Positions 19,038 to 29,439 are shown, numbered from the stretch's first letter. The stretch: DNA of 62,189 nt from an uncultured Bacteroidales bacterium (GCA_905233655.1 CAJOCS010000007.1:21358-83546); one strand, 5' to 3'. The notes: generated from the letters alone by a model not told the origin. Translations and numbers: made by a program.

Positions 19038-22000
19038 CAGAACAGTATATTGAGGTTTATGTACGGAACCTGCGTTGCGAACACAGACATCATGTATCCC
19101 TTGATTTCGCCGTCACGGCCGGATACATAATATACCGAATACGGGTTCTTCCGTCCCAGAACATTATATACGCCGATGGTAAACGTCGAATGGAGCGCCG
19201 CCCTCAGATAGTGGCTTGCATCCACGTTGAACGCTATATCCACCCTGAAATAATCCGGAATGCGGGCCGCGTTCCTCTCGCCGTAGGCAATTCTCCACGC
19301 ACCTCCGTAATAGTATTTTCCAATGGGAATGGTCGCCGGCCGCCCGGTGGAATACTCTATGTTGGACGACAGCGAATACCTGTGTGTCATAGCCCAGTTG
19401 AGCACTGCCTTTAACTCATGCGGTTTGTCGAAAGGAGCCCTGTACCAATTTCCGCCTGCGATTATTCCTTCGGGGTCGGTTTCCTGGTAGAACGCCCTCG
19501 AATAGGTATACGACATCCATCCGGTAATATCCCCGGCGGGTTTCTTGAGCATGAATTCCATTCCGTAGGCCTTTCCGTTCACATTCACAAGGTCGTCGGC
19601 AAGGTTCGGATTCATAGCAAGGCGGGCGCCGGTCTTGTAATCCAGCGCATTGCGGGTTTCCTTCCAATAACTCTCGACCGAGAAATCGAGGCCCCATGAA
19701 GGTAGCGACCAGTAAAGGCCGAAGGCGCCCTGCCATCCCCACATGGGTTTGAAATCGTCTCCGGAAAGCCTCCATGTGTCGGTAGGAGAAATGCCGGAAG
19801 TATTTGATATCAAGTGGATATACTGCCTCATGATATCGAATCCGCCCTTAACCGAGAAAGTCTCCACCGGAGTGAATTTTGTGCTGAATCTAACTTCAGG
19901 CCCAAAGAACGGTTTATTTGAATTGACCGAGTAGAATGCCGACATCCTCGCGCCGCCCTCGACGGAAAGAACGTCGTTTATCCTGTAATTTTCGGAAACG
20001 AACAGCGCCTGTTCCAAACCTCTTTCAACTGCGAGGGTATCCCTCACTATAATCGATTGTTTGTAAGGAACTATCCGTCCGGGGGAGAGAGTATAGAAAA
20101 TGGTATTCGAGCCTGCCGATAAACTATGGTCTCCAAGATTTCTCTTCCATACTCCTTTCAGGAATCCCTGGTGAATGTCGGTCGTAATCTCGTATGCATT
20201 CGCATCCCAGCTGTAGTCGCCGTAAGTACTTGAATAAAAATCGTATCCTCCCTGAACCGTAAAGTTGTTTCCGGCGCCGTCCCTGTGACGGTACTGAAGC
20301 GAAAAATTCCGGTTACGGTACCTGGTCATCACCTGGTTTTTAATCTCAAACCTGTCGTTCGCCAGGTACGACGAGAACTGAAGAACGTCGTCATTGCCAA
20401 AGCGGTGGGTAATTCCAAGGTTGGCATCGGTAAATCCGGCCGACGAGCCGCTGTAATAACTGTTTTTGGGAAGTTTCTGAAGTATCCAGTCGGAATAGGT
20501 GGTCCGTACTCCGCCCACTATGCTGGTATGGTCTTTCCATAGCGGACCCTCGAAGAAAAGACGGCTCGTAACCAGACCAAGGCCCACGCTTGCCTTGAAA
20601 TCGTCCATTCTTCCCGGGATGGAATGAACATCCATTACGGAAGAAATCCTTCCGCCGTACTCCGCCGGAACCGTACCCTTGTAAAGTTCCACTCCCTCTA
20701 CCACATCCGGATTGAAAGAGGAGAAAATGCCGAAAAGATGGTTCGGATTGTAGATAGTATTTCCGTTGAACAGAATAAGGTTTTCGCCTGTGGAACCGCC
20801 TCTGACATTGATTCCTCCGGCGGCTTCACCCGAGCTCTGCACACCGGGAAGCATGTGTACCGCCTTGATTATATCGCCCTCACCGAACGCGGTGGGAATC
20901 TTGTTCACTATATTGATGGAAATCCTTTCACTGCCCATTCCGGTGGTACGGTGCTGAATCATGCTTTCAGATGAAATTAGAGCGCCTTCCAGCATGTTTA
21001 TCTTGTCCGGCAGGGCAACGTCGAAAACACCGTCTCCCTTCACTTCCAGTTTATAAACCATCTCCTCCTTGCCTTCGAATGCAAAATGGACGGTATTCAA
21101 TCCTTTTGAGAGTTCTATTGTATATCGGCCCCGGGAATCGCTGTATTCATACTGCTGCGCGTCCTCTTCAAATACCAGAACGCCACTCAGTATTTCTCCG
21201 CTTTCCATATCGGTTACGACACCGCTCACCCTCGCCCTGTTTCCGGGAGTGGCGTCGCTTCCTATAACATAGATTTTATTGCGGTATGTGGCCGACTGTG
21301 CCCCTCCTTCACCGAAGTTGTCGTCGGCCTCAATCTGCGGTTCGAAATAACCATCTGGAAGAGTTCCGGCCGAAGAAGGAAGCGCAACGGCGAAAAGCCT
21401 TCCGGAACTTTCCTTCACTGGATGCCATACCACCGACGAAATCAAATTTTCTCCTACAGTAGGTTTCTGGATTTCTTTCCTGGCTTTTCTTCGGCTTATC
21501 TTTTTAACTATCCCGTTTTCGAGCCTGTAATAAGTTTCAGTATACTCGAAATACAGAAATACATCCTCATTGTATTCCGGATCGAAGTATCCCAAAGGAG
21601 AGCCGTTACGGTTGGCCGTGCTTTTTCTAAGAACCTTCTGCACCTGACGGAACACCGCCTCATCACCGTCTTTCAGAATCTCAAAGAAACCTTCCGGGGC
21701 GCTCTCACAGCCGATATAATTCAGATTTACGAAGGTTTTTCCGGAATAACTCAGCCAGGCAACTTCGTCGCGGTATATCACAATCGGGCTCGATGCGGCA
21801 TCCATTCTCACCTGGACATCCTGATTGTGGGCGTCGATATTCATAAGAACGTCGGTATAGACCCTTCCGTTGAAATAAATATCTCCCGTTTTGAATTCCT
21901 TTCCTTCCCAGAAATAAGTTCCGTTATAGGATACGAGTATCACATCCGGCAGCCTTCCTCTGTAGAGCATTGTCTGCTCCTGCGAAAAAGCCGGCTGTAA

Positions 22001-22045
22001 ATATATTGTAATGAATAATAAAGCCGATATTATCCTTTTAAACAT
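19037..22045 (-). CDS. TonB-dependent outer-membrane receptor with an extra N-terminal domain
   Basis: 1002 residues. Signal peptide 1-22; a separate domain at about 23-200 (LVSYNGTYFWEGKEFKTGDI, NIDAHNQDVQVRMDAASSPI) ending in a basic stretch KKISRRKARKE; CarbopepD-like domain at about 271-348 (ARVSGVVTDMESGEILSGVL); plug at about 375-475 (IKAVHMLPGVQSSGEAAGGI, NVRGGSTGENLILFNG); then a barrel ending YINLNILF. It transports an unknown ligand using TonB and heads the receptor-DUF4249-MG2 operon. The 23-200 domain is not part of a normal receptor; its layout recalls standalone exported Bacteroidetes proteins with NG-W-G motifs. Confidence 0.9.
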   Translation of the reverse strand: MFKRIISALLFITIYLQPAFSQEQTMLYRGRLPDVILVSYNGTYFWEGKEFKTGDIYFNGRVYTDVLMNIDAHNQDVQVRMDAASSPIVIYRDEVAWLSYSGKTFVNLNYIGCESAPEGFFEILKDGDEAVFRQVQKVLRKSTANRNGSPLGYFDPEYNEDVFLYFEYTETYYRLENGIVKKISRRKARKEIQKPTVGENLISSVVWHPVKESSGRLFAVALPSSAGTLPDGYFEPQIEADDNFGEGGAQSATYRNKIYVIGSDATPGNRARVSGVVTDMESGEILSGVLVFEEDAQQYEYSDSRGRYTIELSKGLNTVHFAFEGKEEMVYKLEVKGDGVFDVALPDKINMLEGALISSESMIQHRTTGMGSERISINIVNKIPTAFGEGDIIKAVHMLPGVQSSGEAAGGINVRGGSTGENLILFNGNTIYNPNHLFGIFSSFNPDVVEGVELYKGTVPAEYGGRISSVMDVHSIPGRMDDFKASVGLGLVTSRLFFEGPLWKDHTSIVGGVRTTYSDWILQKLPKNSYYSGSSAGFTDANLGITHRFGNDDVLQFSSYLANDRFEIKNQVMTRYRNRNFSLQYRHRDGAGNNFTVQGGYDFYSSTYGDYSWDANAYEITTDIHQGFLKGVWKRNLGDHSLSAGSNTIFYTLSPGRIVPYKQSIIVRDTLAVERGLEQALFVSENYRINDVLSVEGGARMSAFYSVNSNKPFFGPEVRFSTKFTPVETFSVKGGFDIMRQYIHLISNTSGISPTDTWRLSGDDFKPMWGWQGAFGLYWSLPSWGLDFSVESYWKETRNALDYKTGARLAMNPNLADDLVNVNGKAYGMEFMLKKPAGDITGWMSYTYSRAFYQETDPEGIIAGGNWYRAPFDKPHELKAVLNWAMTHRYSLSSNIEYSTGRPATIPIGKYYYGGAWRIAYGERNAARIPDYFRVDIAFNVDASHYLRAALHSTFTIGVYNVLGRKNPYSVYYVSGRDGEIKGYMMSVFATQVPYINLNILF

Positions 22046-22049
22046 TCTG

Positions 22050-22057
22050 CAAAGTTA
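22050..22057 (-). promoter_or_regulatory. -7 box of the TonB receptor operon, 4 nt before the ATG
   Basis: TAACTTTG (22057-22050 on minus) matches TAnnTTTG and is separated from the ATG at 22045 by CAGA only. No clear TTTG lies 19-21 nt upstream, where the frdB terminator sits. Confidence 0.4.
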
Positions 22058-22060
22058 TAT

Positions 22061-22089
22061 AAAAAAAAGGACTTCACTAAGTGAAATCC
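22061..22089 (-). terminator. Intrinsic terminator of frdA-frdB
   Basis: On the minus strand GGATTTCAC (22089-22081), loop TTA, GTGAAGTCC (22077-22069) pair over 9 bp with one G-U, followed by eight T (22068-22061). The site lies 26 nt after the frdB stop. A second T-run on the plus side (22092-22097) would allow it to work in both directions, but no plus-strand gene reads into it. Confidence 0.75.
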
Positions 22090-22114
22090 TCTTTTTTAAA
22101 AACCTTGCACCGGC

Positions 22115-22858
22115 CTACTCGCTGAAACGGGCTTTAAGGTATTCCCTGTTGAGACGGGCAATATGGTCGATGGTGACGTGTTTCGGGCACTCCATCTCGC
22201 AGGCGCGGGTATTGGTGCAGTTGCCGAATCCGAGTTCATCCATCTTCGCAACCATGGCGCGTGCACGACGTGCAGCCTCAGGTTTACCCTGGGGAAGAAG
22301 AGCCAGAGAACTCACACGGGCGGCCACGAACAGCATTGCAGAGCCGTTCTTACATGTAGCCACACAGGCACCGCAGCCAACGCATGCGGCAGCATCCATA
22401 GACAGTTCAGCGTCGTCGTGAGGAATCAGCAGTGTATTGCCGTCCTGGGCGCTTCCGGTACGCACGGTAATGAAACCGCCGGCCTGGAGAATCTTGTCGA
22501 AAGCTCCGCGATCCACAACCAGATCCTTAATCACAGGGAAGGCTCCGCTGCGCCAGGGTTCAACGGTAATGGTTGCGCCGGGTTTGAAGTGACGCATGAA
22601 GAGCTGGCAGGTGGTCACCTGATCGTCCGGGCCATGTGCGCGACCGTCTATATACAGCGAACATGCACCGCAGATACCTTCGCGGCAGTCATGGTCGAAA
22701 GCAATGGGTTCAACACCCTTGCGGATAAGCTGATCGTTCAGAATATCAAGCATTTCGAGGAACGAAGCATCTTCCTCCACATCCGTAACGTGGTAGGTCT
22801 CGAAATGGCCTTTCGCTTTGGCGTTACGCTGACGCCATACTTTCACATTATATTCCAT
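22115..22858 (-). CDS. frdB: Fumarate reductase / succinate dehydrogenase iron-sulfur subunit
   Basis: 247 residues. It carries electrons between the membrane anchor and the flavoprotein in the quinol:fumarate reductase (or SDH) complex on the inner face of the membrane. The [2Fe-2S] ligands are in [16 protein letters not shown] with a later Cys (VTTCQLF). The [4Fe-4S] and [3Fe-4S] ligands are in [18 protein letters not shown] and [13 protein letters not shown]. The length is that of the Bacteroidetes B subunit. It begins 8 nt after frdA. In anaerobic Bacteroidales this enzyme reduces fumarate to succinate. Confidence 0.95.
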   Translation of the reverse strand: MEYNVKVWRQRNAKAKGHFETYHVTDVEEDASFLEMLDILNDQLIRKGVEPIAFDHDCREGICGACSLYIDGRAHGPDDQVTTCQLFMRHFKPGATITVEPWRSGAFPVIKDLVVDRGAFDKILQAGGFITVRTGSAQDGNTLLIPHDDAELSMDAAACVGCGACVATCKNGSAMLFVAARVSSLALLPQGKPEAARRARAMVAKMDELGFGNCTNTRACEMECPKHVTIDHIARLNREYLKARFSE

Positions 22859-22866
22859 AATCGGGA

Positions 22867-24816
22867 TTAGTCTTTATAGTTACGGGTTGCTATCTTGATG
22901 TTTTCATATTTGAGCGGTTCCTTGTGGAGTTCAGGCTCCTTGCCTTCACCCTTGTATTCCCAGGCGCCTACATACATGAAGTTCTCGTCGTCACGCTTGG
23001 TTTCACCCTCCTCGGTCTGCATCTCCTCACGGAAATGACCGCCGCAGGATTCTTTGCGGTGCAGGGCGTCACGAGCCATGAGTTCGCCGATATCGAAGAA
23101 ATCCACCAGACGAAGGGCTTTTTCAAGTTCCTGGTTGAACTCGAAGTTGGTTCCGGGAACACGTACAGTCTTCCAGAATTCCTCGCGAAGCTTACCGATT
23201 TCCTCAATTCCCTTCTTCAGGCCTGCTTCGTTACGGGCCATACCTACATACTCCCACATAATGTGGCCGAGTTTCTTGTGAATGCTGTCCACAGTCTCGG
23301 TACCCTTCACTGCAAAAATCTTCTCAATCCTTTCACGCACAGCTTTTTCCGCTTCAACGAATTCAGGGGCGTTGATATCGGTCTTGGGCTCTGCAAACTT
23401 ATGGGAAAGATAATCGCCGATGGTATATGGAAGAATGAAATAACCGTCCGCCAGACCCTGCATCAGGGCCGATGCACCAAGGCGGTTTCCGCCGTGGTCG
23501 GAGAAGTTGGCTTCACCTATCGCATAGAGGCCGGGAATGGTTGTCTGAAGGTCGTAGTCTACCCAGAGACCGCCCATGGTATAATGGATAGCGGGGTAAA
23601 TCATCATAGGCTCCTCCCAGGGCGAAGAAGAAGTAATCTTCTCGTACATCTGGAAGAGGTTGCCGTAGCGTTCCTCAACTCTCTGGTGTCCCAGACGTTT
23701 GATTGCATCGGCAAAATCGAGGAATACGGCGAGTCCGGTTTCATTTACGCCGAAGCCGGCGTCGCAACGCTCCTTGGCCGCGCGGGAAGCCACATCACGG
23801 GGAACCAGATTACCGAAAGCCGGATAACGGCGCTCGAGATAGTAATCACGGTCCTCTTCAGGAATCTGTGAAGCCTTGATTTCGTGCTTGCGCAGTTTTT
23901 CCACATCTTCCATCTTCTTGGGAACCCAGATACGGCCGTCGTTACGAAGACTCTCACTCATAAGGGTGAGTTTGCACTGCTGGTCTCCGTGAACCGGAAT
24001 ACAGGTGGGATGAATCTGAGCGAAGCAGGGATTTGCAAAGAAAGCTCCCTTGCGGTATGCCTGCATGGCGGCGCTTCCGTTAGAATTCATTGCATTGGTG
24101 GAGAGGAAGTAGGTGTTTCCGTAACCACCGGTTGCAAGCACAACCGCATGTGCACCGAAGCGCTCTATTTCACCTGTAACGAGATTACGGGCAATAATAC
24201 CCTTGGCCTCACCGTTGATTATAACCAGATCCAGCATCTCGTGACGGGGATAACTCTTCACGCTGCCGGCTGCAATTTCCTTGTTCAGGGAAGCATAGGC
24301 ACCGAGAAGAAGCTGCTGACCGGTTTGTCCGCGGGCATAGAAAGTACGGCTCACCTGCACACCGCCGAAGGAACGGTTCGCGAGATATCCGCCATATTCA
24401 CGTGCAAAGGGAACACCCTGTGCGACACACTGGTCGATGATGGCTGCACTCACCTCGGCGAGGCGGTAGACATTGGCCTCACGGGAACGGTAGTCACCAC
24501 CCTTGATGGTGTCGTAGAACAGACGGTAAACTGAGTCGTTGTCGTTCTGATAGTTCTTCGCAGCATTGATACCGCCCTGGGCTGCAATTGAGTGAGCCCT
24601 TCGGGGAGAATCGCTGATGCAGAAAATCTTGACGTTGTATCCCATCTCGCCCAGAGAGGCAGCTGCGGATGCTCCGCCAAGACCTGTACCAACCACGATA
24701 ACTTCCAGTTTCCTCTTGTTGTTGGGAGAAACAATACGGATTTCGGCTTTGCGCTTCGACCATTTTTCAGCAAGCGGCCCGTCCGGAATCTTGGAAATAA
24801 GTTTAGAATCGGCCAT
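22867..24816 (-). CDS. frdA: Fumarate reductase / succinate dehydrogenase flavoprotein subunit
   Basis: 649 residues from the ATG at 24816 ([20 protein letters not shown]); the open frame extends 12 codons upstream but this start fits the family. It binds FAD covalently and interconverts fumarate and succinate. Seen: [20 protein letters not shown] (FAD site), [14 protein letters not shown] (FAD-linked His), the active-site Arg/His region ([15 protein letters not shown]) and [20 protein letters not shown]. The cytochrome b subunit gene, which in Bacteroidales normally precedes frdA, is absent: 107 bp of non-coding DNA and then ruvB lie there. Confidence 0.96.
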   Translation of the reverse strand: MADSKLISKIPDGPLAEKWSKRKAEIRIVSPNNKRKLEVIVVGTGLGGASAAASLGEMGYNVKIFCISDSPRRAHSIAAQGGINAAKNYQNDNDSVYRLFYDTIKGGDYRSREANVYRLAEVSAAIIDQCVAQGVPFAREYGGYLANRSFGGVQVSRTFYARGQTGQQLLLGAYASLNKEIAAGSVKSYPRHEMLDLVIINGEAKGIIARNLVTGEIERFGAHAVVLATGGYGNTYFLSTNAMNSNGSAAMQAYRKGAFFANPCFAQIHPTCIPVHGDQQCKLTLMSESLRNDGRIWVPKKMEDVEKLRKHEIKASQIPEEDRDYYLERRYPAFGNLVPRDVASRAAKERCDAGFGVNETGLAVFLDFADAIKRLGHQRVEERYGNLFQMYEKITSSSPWEEPMMIYPAIHYTMGGLWVDYDLQTTIPGLYAIGEANFSDHGGNRLGASALMQGLADGYFILPYTIGDYLSHKFAEPKTDINAPEFVEAEKAVRERIEKIFAVKGTETVDSIHKKLGHIMWEYVGMARNEAGLKKGIEEIGKLREEFWKTVRVPGTNFEFNQELEKALRLVDFFDIGELMARDALHRKESCGGHFREEMQTEEGETKRDDENFMYVGAWEYKGEGKEPELHKEPLKYENIKIATRNYKD

Positions 24817-24849
24817 ACGGTTTATAATAATAGATTTGTTTTCTAACCG

Positions 24850-24880
24850 CAAGTTTACTCAATTTTCAACATTTTTCAAA
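24850..24880 (-). promoter_or_regulatory. frdA-frdB promoter
   Basis: On the minus strand TTTG (24880-24877), 19 nt, TAAACTTG (24857-24850). The spacing is ideal and the -7 box is one base from TAnnTTTG. The leader to the frdA ATG would be about 27 nt. The DNA between this and the ruvB stop holds an imperfect inverted repeat (about 24878-24922) that may end ruvB transcripts. Confidence 0.6.
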
Positions 24881-24923
24881 GGAATTAGTACTTTTCTATC
24901 CAGAAATAGTACATTTTATTCCT

Positions 24924-25964
24924 TTAAAAAAGTGAACTGGATTCGTCAGGGTTGTACTTGCGCTGGGAAAGGCACTCTTCCATCCCAAGATGCGAGTATG
25001 CAAGTTCAGTTGCCACGCGCCCTCTCTGGGTACGGATAATGAATCCCTCCTTAATAAGGAAAGGTTCATAAACCTCCTCGAGGGTTCCGGCATCCTCACT
25101 GATGGAAGTCGCAAGGGTTCCTATTCCCACAGGACCACCCTTGAAAGTGAGTATAAGGGTTTTGAGAATCTTGTTGTCTATGGAATCCAGACCGCGCTTG
25201 TCAATCTTCAGTTTGTTAAGCGCAAACCTGGTTATTTCGAGATCTATCTTTCCGTTTCCAAGCACCTGGGCGAAGTCCCTCACCCTCTTGAGAAGGGCAT
25301 TAGCTATACGTGCGGTACCGCGGGAACGAAGCGCAATCTCATAGGCCGCATCATTGTCTATTTCAAGATTCAGGATACGGGCGCTGCGGATAACTATCTT
25401 CCGAAGATCTTCAGTGTCGTAATACTCCAGAGCGCAGTTAATGCCGAAGCGGTCGCGGAGAGGAGCTGTCAGGAGGCCGCTTCGCGTGGTGGCTCCGACA
25501 AGAGTGAACGGATTAAGGCTTATCCTCACGCTCCTTGCACCGGGCCCCTTGTCAATCATGATGTCAATCACATAGTCTTCCATTGCCGAATAGAGGTATT
25601 CCTCCACCTCGGCCGACAGCCTGTGAATCTCGTCTATGAAAAGTACGTCTCCGGTTTCCAGTGAAGTAAGAAGGCCTGCAAGGTCGCCGGGTTTGTCCAG
25701 CACCGGCCCCGACGTCACCTTCATATTCACGCCCATCTCATTTGCGATGATATGTGCAAGGGTTGTCTTTCCCAGACCGGGAGGGCCATGGAAAAGAACA
25801 TGGTCGAGGGCCTCGCCGCGCAGCTTCGCCGCCTGTATATATATATTAAGGTTGGAAACAATTTCCTTCTGTCCGGTAAAATCATCCAGCTCGCGTGGCC
25901 TGATTATTCCGTCCAATTCATTATCTTTGCGGTCGGTAGTGCTGTGCGGATCAAAATCGCTCAT
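24924..25964 (-). CDS. ruvB: Holliday junction DNA helicase RuvB
   Basis: 346 residues, the AAA+ motor that drives branch migration with RuvA. Present: start of the core [20 protein letters not shown], Walker A ([20 protein letters not shown]), Walker B ([10 protein letters not shown]), sensor [19 protein letters not shown], and the C-terminal winged helix ([20 protein letters not shown], then [17 protein letters not shown]). Normal length. A TATATTTG -7 box lies at 25996-25989 on minus, about 25 nt before the ATG. It diverges from mfd across the DnaA-box-like cluster. Confidence 0.97.
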   Translation of the reverse strand: MSDFDPHSTTDRKDNELDGIIRPRELDDFTGQKEIVSNLNIYIQAAKLRGEALDHVLFHGPPGLGKTTLAHIIANEMGVNMKVTSGPVLDKPGDLAGLLTSLETGDVLFIDEIHRLSAEVEEYLYSAMEDYVIDIMIDKGPGARSVRISLNPFTLVGATTRSGLLTAPLRDRFGINCALEYYDTEDLRKIVIRSARILNLEIDNDAAYEIALRSRGTARIANALLKRVRDFAQVLGNGKIDLEITRFALNKLKIDKRGLDSIDNKILKTLILTFKGGPVGIGTLATSISEDAGTLEEVYEPFLIKEGFIIRTQRGRVATELAYSHLGMEECLSQRKYNPDESSSLF

Positions 25965-26034
25965 TGGGCATCGGGTTCAATTCAGCTACAAATATAGTTC
26001 TTTTTATTTATTTATAAGATGTTTTTTATAAAGC

Positions 26035-26233
26035 TGTTGAAATGTTGATAAGTCTAATCAACTTATTAAATTTCAATTCTTTATAACAAAAATATATTGT
26101 TGAAAACAGGGTATTGTTGCTGTTGAAGTTTTGTTGATAATTAAAGCGTCCGTTTTTTAAACCTCCGCTCCTTCACTTATCAACAGGGTTATCAACAGGT
26201 TTTCAACAGAAAAAATAGTGCAGATGTTGATAA
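26035..26233. other. Candidate replication origin (cluster of DnaA-box-like 9-mers)
   Basis: Five exact copies of TTATCAACA (one base from the TTATCCACA DnaA box) lie in 191 bp: minus strand at 26043-26051, 26132-26140 and 26225-26233; plus strand at 26177-26185 and 26189-26197, the last two 12 bp apart. Two one-mismatch copies are at 26098-26106 and 26200-26208, with weaker ones at 26035-26043 and 26055-26063. An AT-rich stretch (about 25998-26030) flanks it, as an unwinding element would. Gene orientation flips here. The last box overlaps the mfd start codon. Inference only; the ruvB-to-mfd gap holds no gene. Confidence 0.5.
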
Positions 26234-29200
26234 GTTCACTATCTACTTCTCTGCTGCAGAAAAAGATTCTATCTTCGGAGGAAACGTTCTGCGGCGGGCT
26301 ATACCTGTCTGCCCGCTGGTTTGTGCTGTCACAATGTGCACGGGAAGTAATAAACCTTGTGGTACTCCCAACCCGCGAGGCAGCCGAATACTGCAGCGCC
26401 GACCTATATAACCTCAACGAAGGCGACTGTGTTTTCTATCTCCCCGAATCCGGAAAAAGTGTAGAAAGGAGTAATTACAAATCTTCTCTCGGAGTTCAGA
26501 GGACAGCGGCTATCGGTAAGATACTCGAGGGAGGAAAAGAGCGGCTTTTCATAGTTACTTATCCCCAGGCGCTTTCAGAACGGGTTCCCGGGCGAGAAAA
26601 ACTCGAGGAAGCGCTGTTCACTATCCGGAAAGGAAACGAAATATCATATTCCTCCCTGCAGGAAATACTTGTAAAGGAAGGTTTTATAAAGGTCGATTTT
26701 GTATCGGCCCCGGGCGAATACGCAATCCGCGGAGCGGTGATAGATATATTCTCCTATTCTCAGGAAAAACCCTACCGCATTTCCTTCTTCGGCAACGAAG
26801 TGGAGAAGATAAACCTGTTCGACTGCAATACCCAACTCTCCGTAGCCGAAATGGCCCAGGCCGATATTTACCCCGACATCGCGGCCTCCGGAGATTCCGA
26901 CGACGAAGGAACTAGCCTGTTGGACATGTTTCCGAAGAATACCCTCGTGTGGCTCGATTCTTCGGATATGTACCGCGATCAGGAATTCTACGGAGAACTG
27001 CTTCCTTTCCGCCGCGTGTATATGGAAATACCGCTGGAAAAGCAGGGAAAAGTGGATGAAGTGCGCTTCAATATATCTCCACAGCCGGTATTCAATAAGA
27101 ATTTTGAACTGCTGATATCCGACATCAAGGGAAAAATCGAGGATAATTACAAAGTATACGTATTCGGAGAGAAGGAATCGCAGCTCGAAAGGCTCCGTTC
27201 CATAATGCTTCAGGATGCGGAGGCCGCAATTCCCGAATTCATAAAAGGAAAGAATATCCATTCCGGATTCATAGATGCCGACGACCGAATCTGCTGTTAT
27301 ACCGACCACGAAATCTTCGACCGTTTTCACCGTGTGCGCATGCGCCGAACGGTTGAAAAGAGCGAACAGCTAACCCTTAACGACCTCAGTTCTTTTAATA
27401 TCGGCGACTATATAGTCCACATCGACCACGGTGTTGGAGTATTCGGCGGTCTGGTGAAGATGAGGGACGACAAAGGCCGGATCCACGAGGTTGTAAAGCT
27501 GATGTACAGCGGCGGAGACGTGGTTTTCGTTTCCGTCCATTCACTCCATAAAATATCCCGTTTCCGCTCAAGGGACGGGGAGGCCCCAAGGATAAACAAA
27601 CTCGGCTCAAAAACCTGGATAAGCCTCAAGGCCGCGGCAAAATCGCGGGTCAAAGATATTGCAAAGGAGCTCATCCAGCTTTATGCCCGCCGGAAAGCCT
27701 CCAAAGGCTTCAGTTTTTCGGCTGATACCTATCTTCAGGAAGAGCTTGAATCTTCATTCATGTATGAAGACACCCCCGACCAGGAGCGGGCCACCAAAGC
27801 CGTCAAGGAGGATATGGAGGACAGCTGCCCCATGGACCGTCTCATCTGCGGCGACGTGGGATTCGGAAAAACGGAAGTGGCAATCCGCGCAGCCTTCAAG
27901 GCTGTGAGCGACTCCAAGCAGGTGGCCGTTCTGGTTCCCACCACAATACTTGCCCTGCAGCACTACGAGACCTTCCGTTCCAGGCTCCAGAATCTCCCTT
28001 GCAACGTTGAGTACGTAAGCCGTCTTCGCACCGCAAAACAGATTACCGACATCAAGAAACGCCTCAAGGAAGGGAAGATAGATATATTGATAGGTACGCA
28101 CAAGATTCTCGGGGCTGGTTTTGAATTCAAGGATCTGGGGCTTCTAATCATAGATGAGGAACAGAAATTCGGAGTTAGTGCGAAGGAAAAACTCCGTCAA
28201 CTCAAGACATCGGTAGACACCCTTACCCTTACGGCTACACCCATACCCCGTACCCTTCAGTTTTCACTTCTCGGCGCGCGCGACCTTTCAATAATTAATA
28301 CCGCACCGCCGAACCGAATTCCCATTCAGACGGAAATAATCCTTTTCAACGAAGAGGAAATAAAGAGCATAATCAACTACGAACTCAACCGCGGCGGCCA
28401 GATTTTCTTCCTTCACAATAAAGTGGAGCAGCTGCCGGCAATCGAAGACATACTCCACCGCCTGGTGCCGGACATGAAAATATGTGTGGCGCACGGCCAG
28501 ATGGAGGCCCGCGAACTCGAAGACCGCATGCTCAGTTTCATGAGAGGCGACTTCGACATGCTTCTTTGCACCACCATCATCGAAAACGGACTGGACATTC
28601 CGAATGCCAATACCATAATAATAAACGGAGCGCAGAACATAGGTCTGAGCGACCTTCACCAGCTACGCGGACGGGTAGGCCGTTCAAACCGCAAGGCTTT
28701 CTGCTACCTTGTGGTTCCTCCACTTGTATCGCTCACCGACGATGCCCGCCGCCGCTTGAAAGCCATCGAAGAATTCTCCGACCTCGGCAGCGGTTTCAAT
28801 ATTGCCATGCAGGATCTGGATATCCGCGGAGCGGGCAATCTTCTCGGGGCCGAGCAGAGCGGTTTCATAAGCGATATGGGTTACGAAACCTACCAGAAGA
28901 TTCTTTCCGAGGCGATGGAAGAACTCGGAGTGGAAACCGGAGTAAGCCGCGACAGGGGAGGAGAGAATTTCGTGGAGGACTGCACGATAGAAACAGACCA
29001 GACAGCCCTTATTCCTGACGACTATATAGATGTTACGGCAGAGAAAATACGCATCTACAAACAGCTGGATTCCCTTTTCGACGACCGCGAGATAGACCGC
29101 CTCGCACGTCAGCTGGAAGACCGTTTCGGCCCTCTTCCCGAGGCTGTGAACAACCTCTTCCTTGTGGTCAAGATAAGGAATTTGGGAGCCCGCAGCGGCT

Positions 29201-29421
29201 TTGAAAAGATAATAATAAAGAACGGGATGCTCATCATGTTCTTTATTTCCAATCCCATGTCGGCCTTCTATAAATCCAAGCAGTTCGAGAAGATGCTGGA
29301 CAAGGTGAACGGCAATCCCACCCTTTTCAAATTCAATCAGGACGGAGGTAAGCTCAGGACCGTGAGCAGGGGAGTGGATTCGCTTGCCAAAGCCCTCTCA
29401 ATTTTGAAAATACTGCGTTAA
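26224..29421 (+). CDS. mfd: Transcription-repair coupling factor Mfd
   Basis: 1065 residues from the ATG at 26224 (MLISSLSTSLLQKKILSSEE); a GTG two codons upstream is in frame but less likely. Mfd removes stalled RNA polymerase from DNA lesions and recruits UvrA. Domains: UvrB-like N-terminal part (about 1-330), RNA-polymerase-interacting CarD-like domain (IGDYIVHIDHGVGVFGG, from about 393), RecG-like helicase with Walker A CGDVGFGKTEVAIRAAF (about 542), DEEQKFGV box (about 643), TLTATPIPRTLQ and RGRVGRSNRKAF, then the C-terminal TRCF domain. The start lies inside a DnaA-like box. The end contains the coaX promoter. Confidence 0.97.
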   Translation: MLISSLSTSLLQKKILSSEETFCGGLYLSARWFVLSQCAREVINLVVLPTREAAEYCSADLYNLNEGDCVFYLPESGKSVERSNYKSSLGVQRTAAIGKILEGGKERLFIVTYPQALSERVPGREKLEEALFTIRKGNEISYSSLQEILVKEGFIKVDFVSAPGEYAIRGAVIDIFSYSQEKPYRISFFGNEVEKINLFDCNTQLSVAEMAQADIYPDIAASGDSDDEGTSLLDMFPKNTLVWLDSSDMYRDQEFYGELLPFRRVYMEIPLEKQGKVDEVRFNISPQPVFNKNFELLISDIKGKIEDNYKVYVFGEKESQLERLRSIMLQDAEAAIPEFIKGKNIHSGFIDADDRICCYTDHEIFDRFHRVRMRRTVEKSEQLTLNDLSSFNIGDYIVHIDHGVGVFGGLVKMRDDKGRIHEVVKLMYSGGDVVFVSVHSLHKISRFRSRDGEAPRINKLGSKTWISLKAAAKSRVKDIAKELIQLYARRKASKGFSFSADTYLQEELESSFMYEDTPDQERATKAVKEDMEDSCPMDRLICGDVGFGKTEVAIRAAFKAVSDSKQVAVLVPTTILALQHYETFRSRLQNLPCNVEYVSRLRTAKQITDIKKRLKEGKIDILIGTHKILGAGFEFKDLGLLIIDEEQKFGVSAKEKLRQLKTSVDTLTLTATPIPRTLQFSLLGARDLSIINTAPPNRIPIQTEIILFNEEEIKSIINYELNRGGQIFFLHNKVEQLPAIEDILHRLVPDMKICVAHGQMEARELEDRMLSFMRGDFDMLLCTTIIENGLDIPNANTIIINGAQNIGLSDLHQLRGRVGRSNRKAFCYLVVPPLVSLTDDARRRLKAIEEFSDLGSGFNIAMQDLDIRGAGNLLGAEQSGFISDMGYETYQKILSEAMEELGVETGVSRDRGGENFVEDCTIETDQTALIPDDYIDVTAEKIRIYKQLDSLFDDREIDRLARQLEDRFGPLPEAVNNLFLVVKIRNLGARSGFEKIIIKNGMLIMFFISNPMSAFYKSKQFEKMLDKVNGNPTLFKFNQDGGKLRTVSRGVDSLAKALSILKILR

Positions 29422-29433
29422 TTAGTATTTTTG
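29402..29433 (+). promoter_or_regulatory. coaX promoter inside the end of mfd
   Basis: TTTTG (29402-29406), 19 nt, TATTTTTG (29426-29433): a near-perfect Bacteroidetes promoter. The -33 element is within the last mfd codons. The coaX ATG comes 6 nt after the -7 box, so the transcript would have almost no leader. Confidence 0.7.
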
Positions 29434-29439
29434 CAGTCT

